This document shows positions 52,429 to 60,069 of a stretch of 64,000 nt of DNA, in pieces. The notes under the pieces are model-generated. The model was not told the origin of the DNA, searched no databases, and worked only from the letters and a program-made list of their open reading frames with translations. The stretch is from Sphingomonas pituitosa NBRC 102491. GTDB lineage: Bacteria; Pseudomonadota; Alphaproteobacteria; Sphingomonadales; Sphingomonadaceae. The position numbers and the translations under genes are program-made. Every line of letters begins with the position of its first letter. Position 1 is the first letter of the stretch. Where the stretch lies: positions 1 through 64,000 of the forward strand of contig NZ_BCYY01000012.1 in the NCBI RefSeq assembly GCF_001598435.1. The letters run 5' to 3'.

Positions 52429-54855
52429 TCACCATTTCGTCCGGAGGGTGGCGCCCAGCGTGCGCGGATCGCCGAGGATCGCCGTGACGAGCCCGGTGTT
52501 CGCGACGCTGAGCGTCTGGAAATAGTTCTTGTCGAAGACGTTGCGGGCCCAGACCGAGAGGTCGAACCTGCCCTTGTCCAGCCGCAGGCCGACGCGCAGG
52601 TTGGTCAGGTCGTAGCCGGGCACCAGGCCGTAGCGGCTGTTGCTGGCGACGGTGTAATATTCGGATCGCCACGACCAATCGGCATGGCCGTAGAGGTCGA
52701 TCCGGTCGGTCAGCGCGTGGCTGGCATCGGCGCCGAGCGAGGCGGACCATTTGGGCACGCCGGCCAGCCGCTGGCCGCTCATGTTCTGGAGCGGCGATCC
52801 GCCCGGCTGCGCGGTGGTGGGGTTCAGCGCCTCCACCGGCGTCGGGCCGTTCGGATAGCTGCGGTAGGTCGCATCGGTATAGGCGAGCGCCCCGGTGAAG
52901 CCGAGCGCGGCGATCGGCTGCCACGCCAGATCCGCCTCGAACCCGCGCGAGCGGACCTTGGGAATGTTGGCGATATAGTTGATGTAGCTGTTGGTGCCGA
53001 TCACCTGCTGGACAATCGTCGTCTGGTAGTTGGACACGTCCGCCCAATAGCCGGCGATATTCGCGGTCAGCGTGTGGTGGAACAGCTGCGACTTCAGGCC
53101 GACCTCGTAGTTATCGGTCTGCTCGGGATCGACGACGGGGCTGACACCGGCGGGGATGGTGGTGAGGTTCAGCCCCTGCGACTTGGTGCCGCGCGATGTC
53201 GTTGCGTAGAGCAGCACGTCGTCGACCGGCTTCCAGCTGAGCGTTGCCAGCCACGACCAGCTGTCGTCCTTGGCGTTGACGCTGTAGTTGGCGGGCGGGG
53301 CGAGGCCGTTGCGGATCGCCTGGGCGCGGGCGGCCTGGGCAGGCGTGAGCCCGGCGAGCGACTTGCCGTTGGTCTGCTGCGAGACATAGCTGCCCCATTT
53401 GTCCTCATGGGTGAAGCGCAGGCCGGTGGTGAGGCTGAGGCGCGGATCGATGTGCCAGGTGGTCTGCGCGAAGGCGGCGAGGCTGCGGGTGTGCGGATCG
53501 GAGCGCGAGCGCGAGGTGAAGCCGTTCACCGCCGCGTCGGAGACCGCGGGCGCGTCGGCCGGGTAGAGCCAGTTGGGTGCGTCCTGGCCGTAGATCGCGG
53601 CACCGACGCCGCGCACCACCTGCCAGAAATAATAGCCGCCGATCAGCCAGTCGATGCGGTGCTCGCCATTGGAAGCGATGCGCACCTCCTGGCTGAACTG
53701 GCGCTGGAAATTCTGCTGGTTGCTCTGGAGATTGACCGACAGCCGGGTGACGTCGGAATCGTTCGACGGATACCAGTTCCAGTGGCGGCCGGCGGTGATC
53801 GAGGTGATCGTGGCCCCGCCCAGATCATAGTCGATCTGGCCCGATAGCCCCCAGGTATCCATGATCGCGTAGAAGGGGGAATTGGCGTCGGTCTTCCGCG
53901 CGTACGGGTCGAAGGGCAGGGGCGTGTAGCCGGCGCGGGCGGCGCGCTGCAGCCAGTTGTTCGCGATGGTCGCGCCGTTGGTATAGCTGGTGAAGGCCGA
54001 CACCGGCAGGTTGATGCAGCATTGCTGGCGCTGGTTCGAATAATCGCCGATCAGCCGGATCTGCAGCCCGGTCAGCGGCGTGACGAGCAGCTGCCCGCGC
54101 GCGGTGAAGTCGTCGTAGTTGTGGACGTCCTTGCCGGTCGTGACGTTGTGCAGGAAGCCGTCGCGATGCGTCTCGGCAAGGCTGATCTGCGCGGCGGCGA
54201 GGTCGGCGATCAGCGGCCCGCTCAGCGATCCGCGCAGCTGGCGGTAGCCGAAATTGCCGAAGCTCGCCTCGCCCTGCGCCTCGGTGGTGAAGCTCGGCAG
54301 GCGCGAGCTGATGTTGATCGCGCCGGCGGTGGTGTTCTTGCCGAACAGCGTGCCTTGTGGGCCCCGCAGCACCTCGACGCGCTCGAGATCGACGAGGTCG
54401 AACTGGCTCTGTCCCGGTCGGCCATAATAGACCCCGTCGATGTAGAGGCCGACGCCGTTCTCGATCCCGTCATTGGTGAGCGCGACGTTCGAGCCGAGGC
54501 CGCGAATGTTGATGTTGGTGTTGCGCGGGTTGAAGCTGAACACCTGCAGTGCCGGCACCAGCTGCTGGATCTGATCTAGCCGATAGTCACCGCGTGCCGC
54601 GAGCGTCTCGCCGCTGATCGCGCTGAGGGCAATCGGCACGTCCTGCGCGCGCTCGGTCCGGCGGCGCGCGGTGACGACGATGTCGTGTACCTGATCGGCC
54701 GGCGCGGCCTCGGCCTCGCTCGCCTCCCCCCCTAGCGGCGCGCGCACCGGATCGGCGGCCGCAAGCTGGACGGTCTGGGCCTGGGCGGCACCGGCGAAGA
54801 GCGCAACGAGGCTTGCGCCGGCAAGCCATGCCGACACGGACGAATGGAACGACAA
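52429..54855 (-). CDS. TonB-dependent receptor
   Basis: The product is 808 residues from a TTG at 54855, selected by AGGGAGATACCA upstream. The signal peptide ends FAGAAQAQ. The plug has QVHDIVVTARRRTERAQDVPIA, NTNINIRGLGSN and VEVLRGPQGTLFGKNTTAGAIN in separate stretches, and the barrel ends with LRTKW. It is the first gene of the long minus-strand sulfur operon. It probably imports the sulfur-containing substrate across the outer membrane. The TTG start may limit its expression. Confidence 0.95.
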   Translation of the reverse strand: MSFHSSVSAWLAGASLVALFAGAAQAQTVQLAAADPVRAPLGGEASEAEAAPADQVHDIVVTARRRTERAQDVPIALSAISGETLAARGDYRLDQIQQLVPALQVFSFNPRNTNINIRGLGSNVALTNDGIENGVGLYIDGVYYGRPGQSQFDLVDLERVEVLRGPQGTLFGKNTTAGAINISSRLPSFTTEAQGEASFGNFGYRQLRGSLSGPLIADLAAAQISLAETHRDGFLHNVTTGKDVHNYDDFTARGQLLVTPLTGLQIRLIGDYSNQRQQCCINLPVSAFTSYTNGATIANNWLQRAARAGYTPLPFDPYARKTDANSPFYAIMDTWGLSGQIDYDLGGATITSITAGRHWNWYPSNDSDVTRLSVNLQSNQQNFQRQFSQEVRIASNGEHRIDWLIGGYYFWQVVRGVGAAIYGQDAPNWLYPADAPAVSDAAVNGFTSRSRSDPHTRSLAAFAQTTWHIDPRLSLTTGLRFTHEDKWGSYVSQQTNGKSLAGLTPAQAARAQAIRNGLAPPANYSVNAKDDSWSWLATLSWKPVDDVLLYATTSRGTKSQGLNLTTIPAGVSPVVDPEQTDNYEVGLKSQLFHHTLTANIAGYWADVSNYQTTIVQQVIGTNSYINYIANIPKVRSRGFEADLAWQPIAALGFTGALAYTDATYRSYPNGPTPVEALNPTTAQPGGSPLQNMSGQRLAGVPKWSASLGADASHALTDRIDLYGHADWSWRSEYYTVASNSRYGLVPGYDLTNLRVGLRLDKGRFDLSVWARNVFDKNYFQTLSVANTGLVTAILGDPRTLGATLRTKW

Positions 54856-54995
54856 TGGTATCTCCCTGCTGGTCGTCGGCCGATCGTCCCTTGTCGGGCC
54901 GCACGGCCCCGCCGCCCGGGGATCGGTGCCCGAGCGCTCCGGCGGTCAGTGCGGATCAGTGGGGATCGTCGGCCTTGTGGAACCGCGAACGGGGG

Positions 54996-55025
54996 TCAGC
55001 GGCCCCGGCGCTTCGGTCGGATCAT
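54996..55025 (-). CDS. Possible nine-codon leader peptide of the sulfur island
   Basis: ATG at 55025 opens a nine-codon frame (MIRPKRRGR then TGA) with AGGGAGG five bases upstream. It lies 140 bases before the TTG start of the TonB receptor and just downstream of the inverted repeat at 55050. Five of nine residues are basic. Its position between operator and operon resembles regulatory leader peptides. No terminator/antiterminator pair was established, so function is open. Confidence 0.4.
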   Translation of the reverse strand: MIRPKRRGR

Positions 55026-55049
55026 GGTACCTCCCTGTGGTGGTGTCTT

Positions 55050-55072
55050 ATCTCTACTTAATTGGTAGAGAT
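55050..55072 (-). promoter_or_regulatory. Palindromic operator candidate of the sulfur island
   Basis: ATCTCTAC and GTAGAGAT form a perfect 8-base inverted repeat around the AT-rich spacer TTAATTG. The site is AT-rich in an otherwise GC-rich region and lies 25 bases upstream of the leader peptide start, so it would overlap the promoter of the minus-strand operon. This size fits a dimeric repressor or activator. The remaining 283 bases up to the cupin gene show no further gene. Confidence 0.5.
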
Positions 55073-55355
55073 TCGGAACCTAGTTTGGCTTGGGCGCGAC
55101 GAAGTGCAGCTTGGGCGCCGAGAGACGTCACCCGCGGCCAAGACCGGAACCGCCCGCTCCACCTCCGTCGGGCGCGCCAAGGCTTCCACATCCGCTGACC
55201 TCCGCCAGCCTTTGCGGGTTCACGATGCAGGATTGCACCGCTTCGCAATCGAACATGCGCTCGGACCCTTCGCGCCGGCACGTCGTTGAGAGCGGCGGTT
55301 CGGCCGGAGCAGGCTCGCCTCGGCACGAGTGTCCACACGAGCAAGGAGATGCCGC

Positions 55356-55724
55356 ATGGCTGTATTCAACAAGGACATGATCGACCTGGCGACGAAGAAC
55401 AAGAACTTCCAGAAGGAAGTCTATTACGACGACAACTGCCAGGTCGTCCTGATGAGCATCGAACCCGGCGAGGACATCGGCGAAGAGACGCATGACGCCG
55501 ATCAGACCACCTTCTTCGTGGCAGGCGAAGGCCAGGCTGTGGTCGATGGTAGCCGTACGAAGGTGACGCCCAACCACATGATCGTCATCCCGAAGGGCGC
55601 GAAGCACAATATCATCAACAAGGGCGACGAACCGCTGAAGCTGTTCACCATCTACTCGCCGCCTGCCGAGGAGCAGGGGATCGCGCACAAGACCAAGGAA
55701 GAAGCCGAGGCCGCCGAGGCGTGA
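55356..55724 (+). CDS. Cupin-domain protein
   Basis: This 122-residue single cupin barrel has its first motif EPGEDIGEETHDADQTTFFVAGEGQ spread over residues 36-60 and its second PNHMIVIPKGAKHNIIN. His and Glu residues suitable for a metal are present. No signal peptide, so cytosolic. Similar small cupins in alphaproteobacteria are annotated as mannose-6-phosphate isomerase-like, without proof. The ATG follows AAGGAGATGCCGC. It is 88 bases upstream of the PRC-barrel membrane protein. Confidence 0.88.
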   Translation: MAVFNKDMIDLATKNKNFQKEVYYDDNCQVVLMSIEPGEDIGEETHDADQTTFFVAGEGQAVVDGSRTKVTPNHMIVIPKGAKHNIINKGDEPLKLFTIYSPPAEEQGIAHKTKEEAEAAEA

Positions 55725-55812
55725 CGGCATCGCCGGGGCGCGCCCGTATGCGCGCCCCGGCGGGTCGCGTCGGCGGCTGCGCTGCGCCCGCGCATGAGGG
55801 GAAGGACAATCG

Positions 55813-56364
55813 ATGGCAGACATGGCGGGCTGGCTGGCCCTTGCGGCAACCTGTGTCGCAGCCCTGATGACGGCGTCCAATCTCGGCGCGCGGGTCACGG
55901 GCTGGGGCTTCGTCGTGTTTACGGTTGGCGCCGCTGCGTGGATCGTCGTCGGGATCGCGACGCACCAGACGCAACTGCTGTGGAGCAACATCTTCCTGGG
56001 CCTCGTCGATCTGTTCGGCATCTGGCGCTGGCTGGGGCTGCGCGCCCGCTTCAGCGATGCGGCCGAAGCCGAGCAGGAAATCAGCCGGCAACGGCCGGGG
56101 GAGAACCTCTTCGCCGCGTCCGGCCTCGACGGGATGCCGGTGAAAGGCCGCGACGGTGCTGTTCTGGCCTATGCGGTGGACGCCATGCTGGCATGCGCGG
56201 GCGGCGGGCTGTCGCACCTCGTCATCCGCGAGGGCGGCGTCGCCGGCATCGGTGAAACGATGCGCCGGCTGCCATGGCGTGACGTCCGCGTGCGGGATGG
56301 CGCTCTCGTGACGACGATGAATGCCGTGGCGCTGTCGAAGCTGCCCGTCGTGGAGCCCGTGTAG
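55813..56364 (+). CDS. Membrane protein with PRC-barrel-like domain
   Basis: The product is 183 residues. Three hydrophobic helices lie in residues 1-75. A PRC-barrel-like domain from about 95 follows: NLFAASGLDGMPVKGRDG, LSHLVIREGGVAGIGETMRRLPW and VRVRDGALVTTM. PRC-barrel domains act in RNA processing and in photosynthetic reaction-centre proteins; small membrane-tethered ones in sphingomonads are of unknown role. It converges with the pseudoreceiver gene, with 16 bases between the ends. Confidence 0.8.
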   Translation: MADMAGWLALAATCVAALMTASNLGARVTGWGFVVFTVGAAAWIVVGIATHQTQLLWSNIFLGLVDLFGIWRWLGLRARFSDAAEAEQEISRQRPGENLFAASGLDGMPVKGRDGAVLAYAVDAMLACAGGGLSHLVIREGGVAGIGETMRRLPWRDVRVRDGALVTTMNAVALSKLPVVEPV

Positions 56365-56380
56365 AACGCTCGACGGGCGC

Positions 56381-56797
56381 TCAGCTGCCGTGCTGCACCG
56401 GTTCCGCGACGTCGTGCAGGCCCATCGATGTCGCGACCGCGTCCTGCAGGGCCTCGATGACCTGGAACGCGGCATATGGCCAGATGAATGCCGGCTGCAG
56501 GCTCGAAGCTCCGTCCCGCCAGGGGGCGTTGTCGACCACAAGATAGGGAATGTTCAACCGCGCCAGCGACAGCGGCAGGGACGCTGCCGATCCCCGAAGC
56601 CAGTCAGCGGCGATGATTGCGGCTGCGGCAGAGGGAGAAGCGTCGACCCAGGCGTGCAGTTGGGCAACGGAAGAAAAGGGGCCAACGGTCCGCAGCCCGA
56701 ACATGGACAGCGCCTGGGCGAGGTACGCGGTACAAAACTCCTGCTGCGCGGCCAGCAAGATGGTCGACTGTCGAAAAAATGGTTGGGGCGCCCACAT
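56381..56797 (-). CDS. Orphan receiver-like protein lacking the phospho-acceptor
   Basis: This 138-residue protein folds like a CheY receiver by pattern: TILLAAQQEFCTAYLAQALSMFG (beta1-alpha1), VGPFSSVAQLHAWVD, AAIIAADWLRGSA (beta3), and IPYLVVDNAPWRDG (beta4). The acidic pair after beta1 is replaced by AAQQ and the beta3 Asp by an Ala/Asp-shifted segment, so phosphorylation is doubtful. It starts with ATG 56797 after GGAAGGAGGCGAGC. No kinase or output domain is attached. It may be a pseudoreceiver binding another protein. Confidence 0.65.
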   Translation of the reverse strand: MWAPQPFFRQSTILLAAQQEFCTAYLAQALSMFGLRTVGPFSSVAQLHAWVDASPSAAAAIIAADWLRGSAASLPLSLARLNIPYLVVDNAPWRDGASSLQPAFIWPYAAFQVIEALQDAVATSMGLHDVAEPVQHGS

Positions 56798-57025
56798 GCT
56801 CGCCTCCTTCCTGTTGCAGCCAGAACTTCGGTTTCGGTTGTAAGATCCCGACGAAGATATTGATCTACGTCTACGCCAGCGTTCCGCCGGCCATGGCCGT
56901 GCGCGGCGAGGGGCGACGCTGTCAGGCGCGGCATGCGCCGAGCCAAGCGGTACCGGCGCCTTGCGCCCTCCGCGCGGCGGGCTGAAGCGAACAGGCGGGT
57001 TTTTGCTACCAACTGCCTGCAATCC

Positions 57026-57053
57026 TTGAAATTTGTCGAGCGACGCCAATATT
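57026..57053 (+). promoter_or_regulatory. Sigma70-like promoter of the small-peptide gene
   Basis: TTGAAA at 57026-57031 and AATATT at 57048-57053 are 16 bases apart and stand out in GC-rich surroundings. Transcription would begin near 57060, giving a leader of about 30 bases before the start codon. Prediction only. The stretch from 56798 to 57025 shows nothing else. Confidence 0.5.
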
Positions 57054-57089
57054 GCTGGCCTCGTGCAACAACAGAAAGGAGGTGGTCGA

Positions 57090-57164
57090 ATGTCTCATTG
57101 TCCCACGCCGCTGAAGGCGGATCCGATGCGTATGGCCGACCTCGCGGAGGCTCGTCGCGTCTGA
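57090..57164 (+). CDS. 24-residue peptide with extended Shine-Dalgarno
   Basis: ATG at 57090 opens MSHCPTPLKADPMRMADLAEARRV. It is preceded by AGAAAGGAGGTG at 57073-57084, a 12-base exact complement of the 16S rRNA 3' end, continuing with a G-U-tolerant match, and spaced seven bases. A promoter-like pair precedes and a perfect terminator hairpin follows at 57194. This makes a self-contained unit of about 165 bases. It may encode a small protein, a leader peptide for the downstream phosphatase, or a regulatory RNA. No family recognised. Confidence 0.55.
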   Translation: MSHCPTPLKADPMRMADLAEARRV

Positions 57165-57193
57165 CGTCCTGGCCTTCAGAAGGCAGGCAATGG

Positions 57194-57223
57194 AAGGGCC
57201 GCTCCAGCGATGGAGCGGCCCTT
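57194..57223 (+). terminator. Strong hairpin after the small-peptide gene
   Basis: AAGGGCCGCTCCA and TGGAGCGGCCCTT form a perfect 13-base-pair stem with a GCGA tetraloop, 29 bases after the peptide's stop codon. No long T-tract follows. It likely ends the short transcript before the phosphatase gene at 57376, or serves as an attenuator for it. Confidence 0.75.
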
Positions 57224-57375
57224 CGTGCGTTCGGCTGCCGGGACGCGGGGAACGATGGCGACGCGCTGCGCTCCGGCGGGCCAGGCCCGGGGAATAGCGA
57301 TCCGCCAGCCGAGGGCGCTGTGACAGGACGAAGCGCGCGTCGGGAACGAGCGCGCGCAGGCAGCATTTATCTCCC

Positions 57376-58137
57376 ATGACGTCCGTTGCTTCCCGCTGGC
57401 CGGCGCGCCTTTGGCTGATCCGGCATGGCCAGAGCGCGGGCAATGTTGCGCGCGATGCGGCGCATGTCGCCGGAGCGGAGCGGATCGCGCTCGACCAACG
57501 CGACGTGGACGTGCCGCTGTCGGCACTGGGCGAGCGCCAGTCGCAGGCGCTCGGGCGATGGTTTGCGGCGGGAGGGGGGCTGGGCGCGCCCGATGCCATC
57601 CTGTGCAGTCCCTATGCTCGCGCCCATGCGACCGCGCGGCTGTTTCGCGACGCCGGCGGCGCCGCGATGGGCGCGACGCTCTGTACCGACGAGCGGCTGC
57701 GCGAGAAGGAGTTCGGCATCCTCGACGGGCTCACCACCGCCGGCATCGCCGCGCAGATCCCCGACCAGGCCGAGTTTCGGCGCCTGCTCGGCAAATTCTA
57801 TCATCGGCCGCCCGGCGGCGAGAGCTGGTGCGACGTGATCCTGCGGCTGCGCTCGCTGCTCGATACCGTTTCGCTGCACTATGCGGGACAGCAGGTGATG
57901 ATCGTTGCGCACCAGGTTGTCGTGCTGTGCATGCGCTATATCCTCGAGGGGATGAGCGAGGCGGAGATCCTCGCGATCGATCGCGAAGGCGATGTCGCGA
58001 ATTGTTCGGTCACCGAATATGTCTGTGACGACAAGGGCCTGGAGCTGGTCCGCTACAATGTCACCGCACCGATGGAAGACGATGTGGCGGCGACGGTGAC
58101 GGCGGCGCCCGATGCAAGGGTGGGCGCCCGCGGATGA
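57376..58137 (+). CDS. Histidine phosphatase family protein
   Basis: The product is 253 residues. The phosphohistidine motif is LIRHGQSAGN, and CSPYARAHATARL carries the second Arg of the pocket. The acid residue sits in REKEFGILDG, and the second His in VMIVAHQVV. The family includes phosphoglycerate mutases and broad phosphatases; the long C-terminal part gives no further hint. It overlaps the start of nnrD by four bases. The coupling suggests shared expression, not necessarily a shared pathway. Confidence 0.9.
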   Translation: MTSVASRWPARLWLIRHGQSAGNVARDAAHVAGAERIALDQRDVDVPLSALGERQSQALGRWFAAGGGLGAPDAILCSPYARAHATARLFRDAGGAAMGATLCTDERLREKEFGILDGLTTAGIAAQIPDQAEFRRLLGKFYHRPPGGESWCDVILRLRSLLDTVSLHYAGQQVMIVAHQVVVLCMRYILEGMSEAEILAIDREGDVANCSVTEYVCDDKGLELVRYNVTAPMEDDVAATVTAAPDARVGARG

Positions 58138-59009
58138 TCGCGCTCGATCGCGCCTGGCTGGCCGCCAACCCGCTGCCGCCCTGCGACGGCGCGACCGACA
58201 AGAACGCACGCGGCCGTGTGCTGATCGCCGGGGGATCGGAGCAGTTGCCCGGCGCGCTGCGGCTGACCGGTGAGGGCGCGCTGCGCGCAGGGGCCGGAAA
58301 GGTCCAGCTTGCGACGGTGGAGCGCGCGGCGCTGGGGCTGGGGCTGGCAATGCCTGAGGCGGCCGTCTTCGGCTTGACGGCGAACGGCGCGGGCGAACTT
58401 GGCGGTGCGGCAGGACGCGAACTCGCCGGGCTGCTGGAACGATGCGACACGCTGGTGCTCGGGCCCGGCACGGGTGCCGATGCCGATGCGGGGCCGTTGC
58501 TGGATGCGGTGCTGGCCGCGAAGCATTCGGCGCCCACGCTGCTGCTCGACGCGGCGATGCTTGCAGTGGCGGCAGAGCGCGACGCGGCGATCGCGGGGCG
58601 TACGGGCGGCACCGTGCTGACGCCGCATCCGGGCGAAATGGCCGGGCTGATGGCGGTGGATCCGGAGCGGATCGCCCGTGCCCCAGCCGACATTGCCCTT
58701 GCGGCCGCGACCCGCTTCGGTGCGGTGGTGGCGCTGAAGGGGCCGGAGACGCATATCGCGACGCCGGAGGGGACGGTGCTCCGCTATCCGGAGGGCGGTC
58801 CAGGCCTGGCGACGGGCGGGTCGGGCGATGTTCTGGCGGGCGCCATCGGCGGGCTGCTGGCGCGCGGCGCCGATCCCCTGATCGCCACCGCCTGGGGCGT
58901 GTGGCTGCACGGCGAGGCCGGGCGGCGGCTGGCTGCGCGCGTCGGGCCGATCGGGTTTCTCGGCCGGGAACTCCCGCAGGAAATCCCCGGCCTGATGGCG
59001 GCGGGTTAG
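58134..59009 (+). CDS. nnrD: ADP/ATP-dependent NAD(P)H-hydrate dehydratase
   Basis: This 291-residue ribokinase-fold protein contains GRVLIAGGSEQLPGALRL, VLGPGTGAD, LTPHPGEMAGLM and the nucleotide/anion motif LATGGSGDVLAGAIGGLLARG. The enzyme repairs the damaged S-form hydrate of NAD(P)H. In many bacteria it is fused to the epimerase NnrE; here only the dehydratase half is present. Its 3' end overlaps the convergent alpha/beta hydrolase by four bases. Confidence 0.94.
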   Translation: MIALDRAWLAANPLPPCDGATDKNARGRVLIAGGSEQLPGALRLTGEGALRAGAGKVQLATVERAALGLGLAMPEAAVFGLTANGAGELGGAAGRELAGLLERCDTLVLGPGTGADADAGPLLDAVLAAKHSAPTLLLDAAMLAVAAERDAAIAGRTGGTVLTPHPGEMAGLMAVDPERIARAPADIALAAATRFGAVVALKGPETHIATPEGTVLRYPEGGPGLATGGSGDVLAGAIGGLLARGADPLIATAWGVWLHGEAGRRLAARVGPIGFLGRELPQEIPGLMAAG

Positions 59010-59971
59010 CCGCGCTCGACCGCGCCGACTGCGTCGGCCACCGCGTCGGGCTGGGCATAGTGGAAAAGATGTCCCTCGCCTTCGATCAGCCGGAGGGTAG
59101 CGGTGGGCAGTGCCCGGGCGAGGCGCTCGGCATGCCGCGAGGGCCAGGCGATCCGGTCGCCGGCACCGGCAAGGATCGCGATCGGCATGTCGAGGTCCTC
59201 ATATCGACGTGACAGGCTGGCGGCCGCCGGCACCATCATCGCCGCTTCGGCGGAAGCGGCGCGGAGCTGGGAGGGGCGCAGCGCCAGCGCCTTGGGGAAC
59301 CGTTCGAACTTCGGCGATACCGGCGCGGGTGCGAAGCTCGCGGCGACCACGGCCGGGCCGGTCGCCGCGGCGACCAGCGGCGAGACGGTGTGCGCGAGGA
59401 CGTCGCCGGCCAGCGGCACCGCCGCCAGACCTGCGGGGGCCACGTCGCCCCGGACGGTCGGATAGTAATAGCCCGACATCAGGACCAATCCCGCCACCTT
59501 CTCCGGATGATCGAGCGCGAGTGCCAGCGCGACCATCGCTCCCCAGCTATGCCCCACGACCACCGCCGACTCGATGCCGAGCGTGTCCAGCGCCTTGGCG
59601 AACAGCGCCGCCTGCGCCGCGGGTGTCCAGGCCCGGCCCCGGGGGCGGCTGCTATGGCCGAAGCCCGGCCGGTCGATGGCGATGACCCGGTGCGTCATCA
59701 CCAGCCGATCGAGCACATCGCTGGCGATGAAGTCGCCGAGCGACACGCCGTTGCCGTGGAGCAGCACCACCGTGCTGCCGGAGCCGCGGTCCACGAGGTG
59801 CAGCCGGACGCCGTCGACATCGACGAAACGCCCCTGCGGCGGGTTCTGCGCTTCGGCGCGTCGGCTCGCGAGATGATGGAACAGCGCGGTGCCGGCGGCT
59901 GCCACCCCCATGGCAGCCGCGATGCGGATCGTGCGGCTGCGTTCGGACGTCGCTGGATGGTTGCTGTGCAT
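59006..59971 (-). CDS. Alpha/beta hydrolase with N-terminal membrane anchor
   Basis: The product is 321 residues. A hydrophobic segment at residues 16-34 (IRIAAAMGVAAAGTALFHHL) serves as signal or anchor. The hydrolase has HGNGVSLGDF as oxyanion part, nucleophile Ser142 in GHSWGA, and a final His in GEGHLFHYAQ. Typical of broad esterase or lactonase-like proteins exported in sphingomonads. The substrate is unknown. The start at 59971 was chosen to keep the anchor near the N-terminus; a longer form is possible. Confidence 0.9.
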   Translation of the reverse strand: MHSNHPATSERSRTIRIAAAMGVAAAGTALFHHLASRRAEAQNPPQGRFVDVDGVRLHLVDRGSGSTVVLLHGNGVSLGDFIASDVLDRLVMTHRVIAIDRPGFGHSSRPRGRAWTPAAQAALFAKALDTLGIESAVVVGHSWGAMVALALALDHPEKVAGLVLMSGYYYPTVRGDVAPAGLAAVPLAGDVLAHTVSPLVAAATGPAVVAASFAPAPVSPKFERFPKALALRPSQLRAASAEAAMMVPAAASLSRRYEDLDMPIAILAGAGDRIAWPSRHAERLARALPTATLRLIEGEGHLFHYAQPDAVADAVGAVERG

Positions 59972-60069
59972 GGTCAGGGAACGTGTCGTGATACGGCTTG
60001 GTTGCGAGTGTTGCGTGCGGCTAGCGTCGCCGGCGCCGGGCGGATCGTTCGACAGCATGCCGGCACCGC

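Noticed and set aside
55054..55344. A 96-codon minus-strand frame in the gap before the cupin gene.
   Set aside because: It has no good ribosome-binding site and Arg/Ala-rich composition, and it overlaps the inverted repeat at 55050; no recognisable domain.
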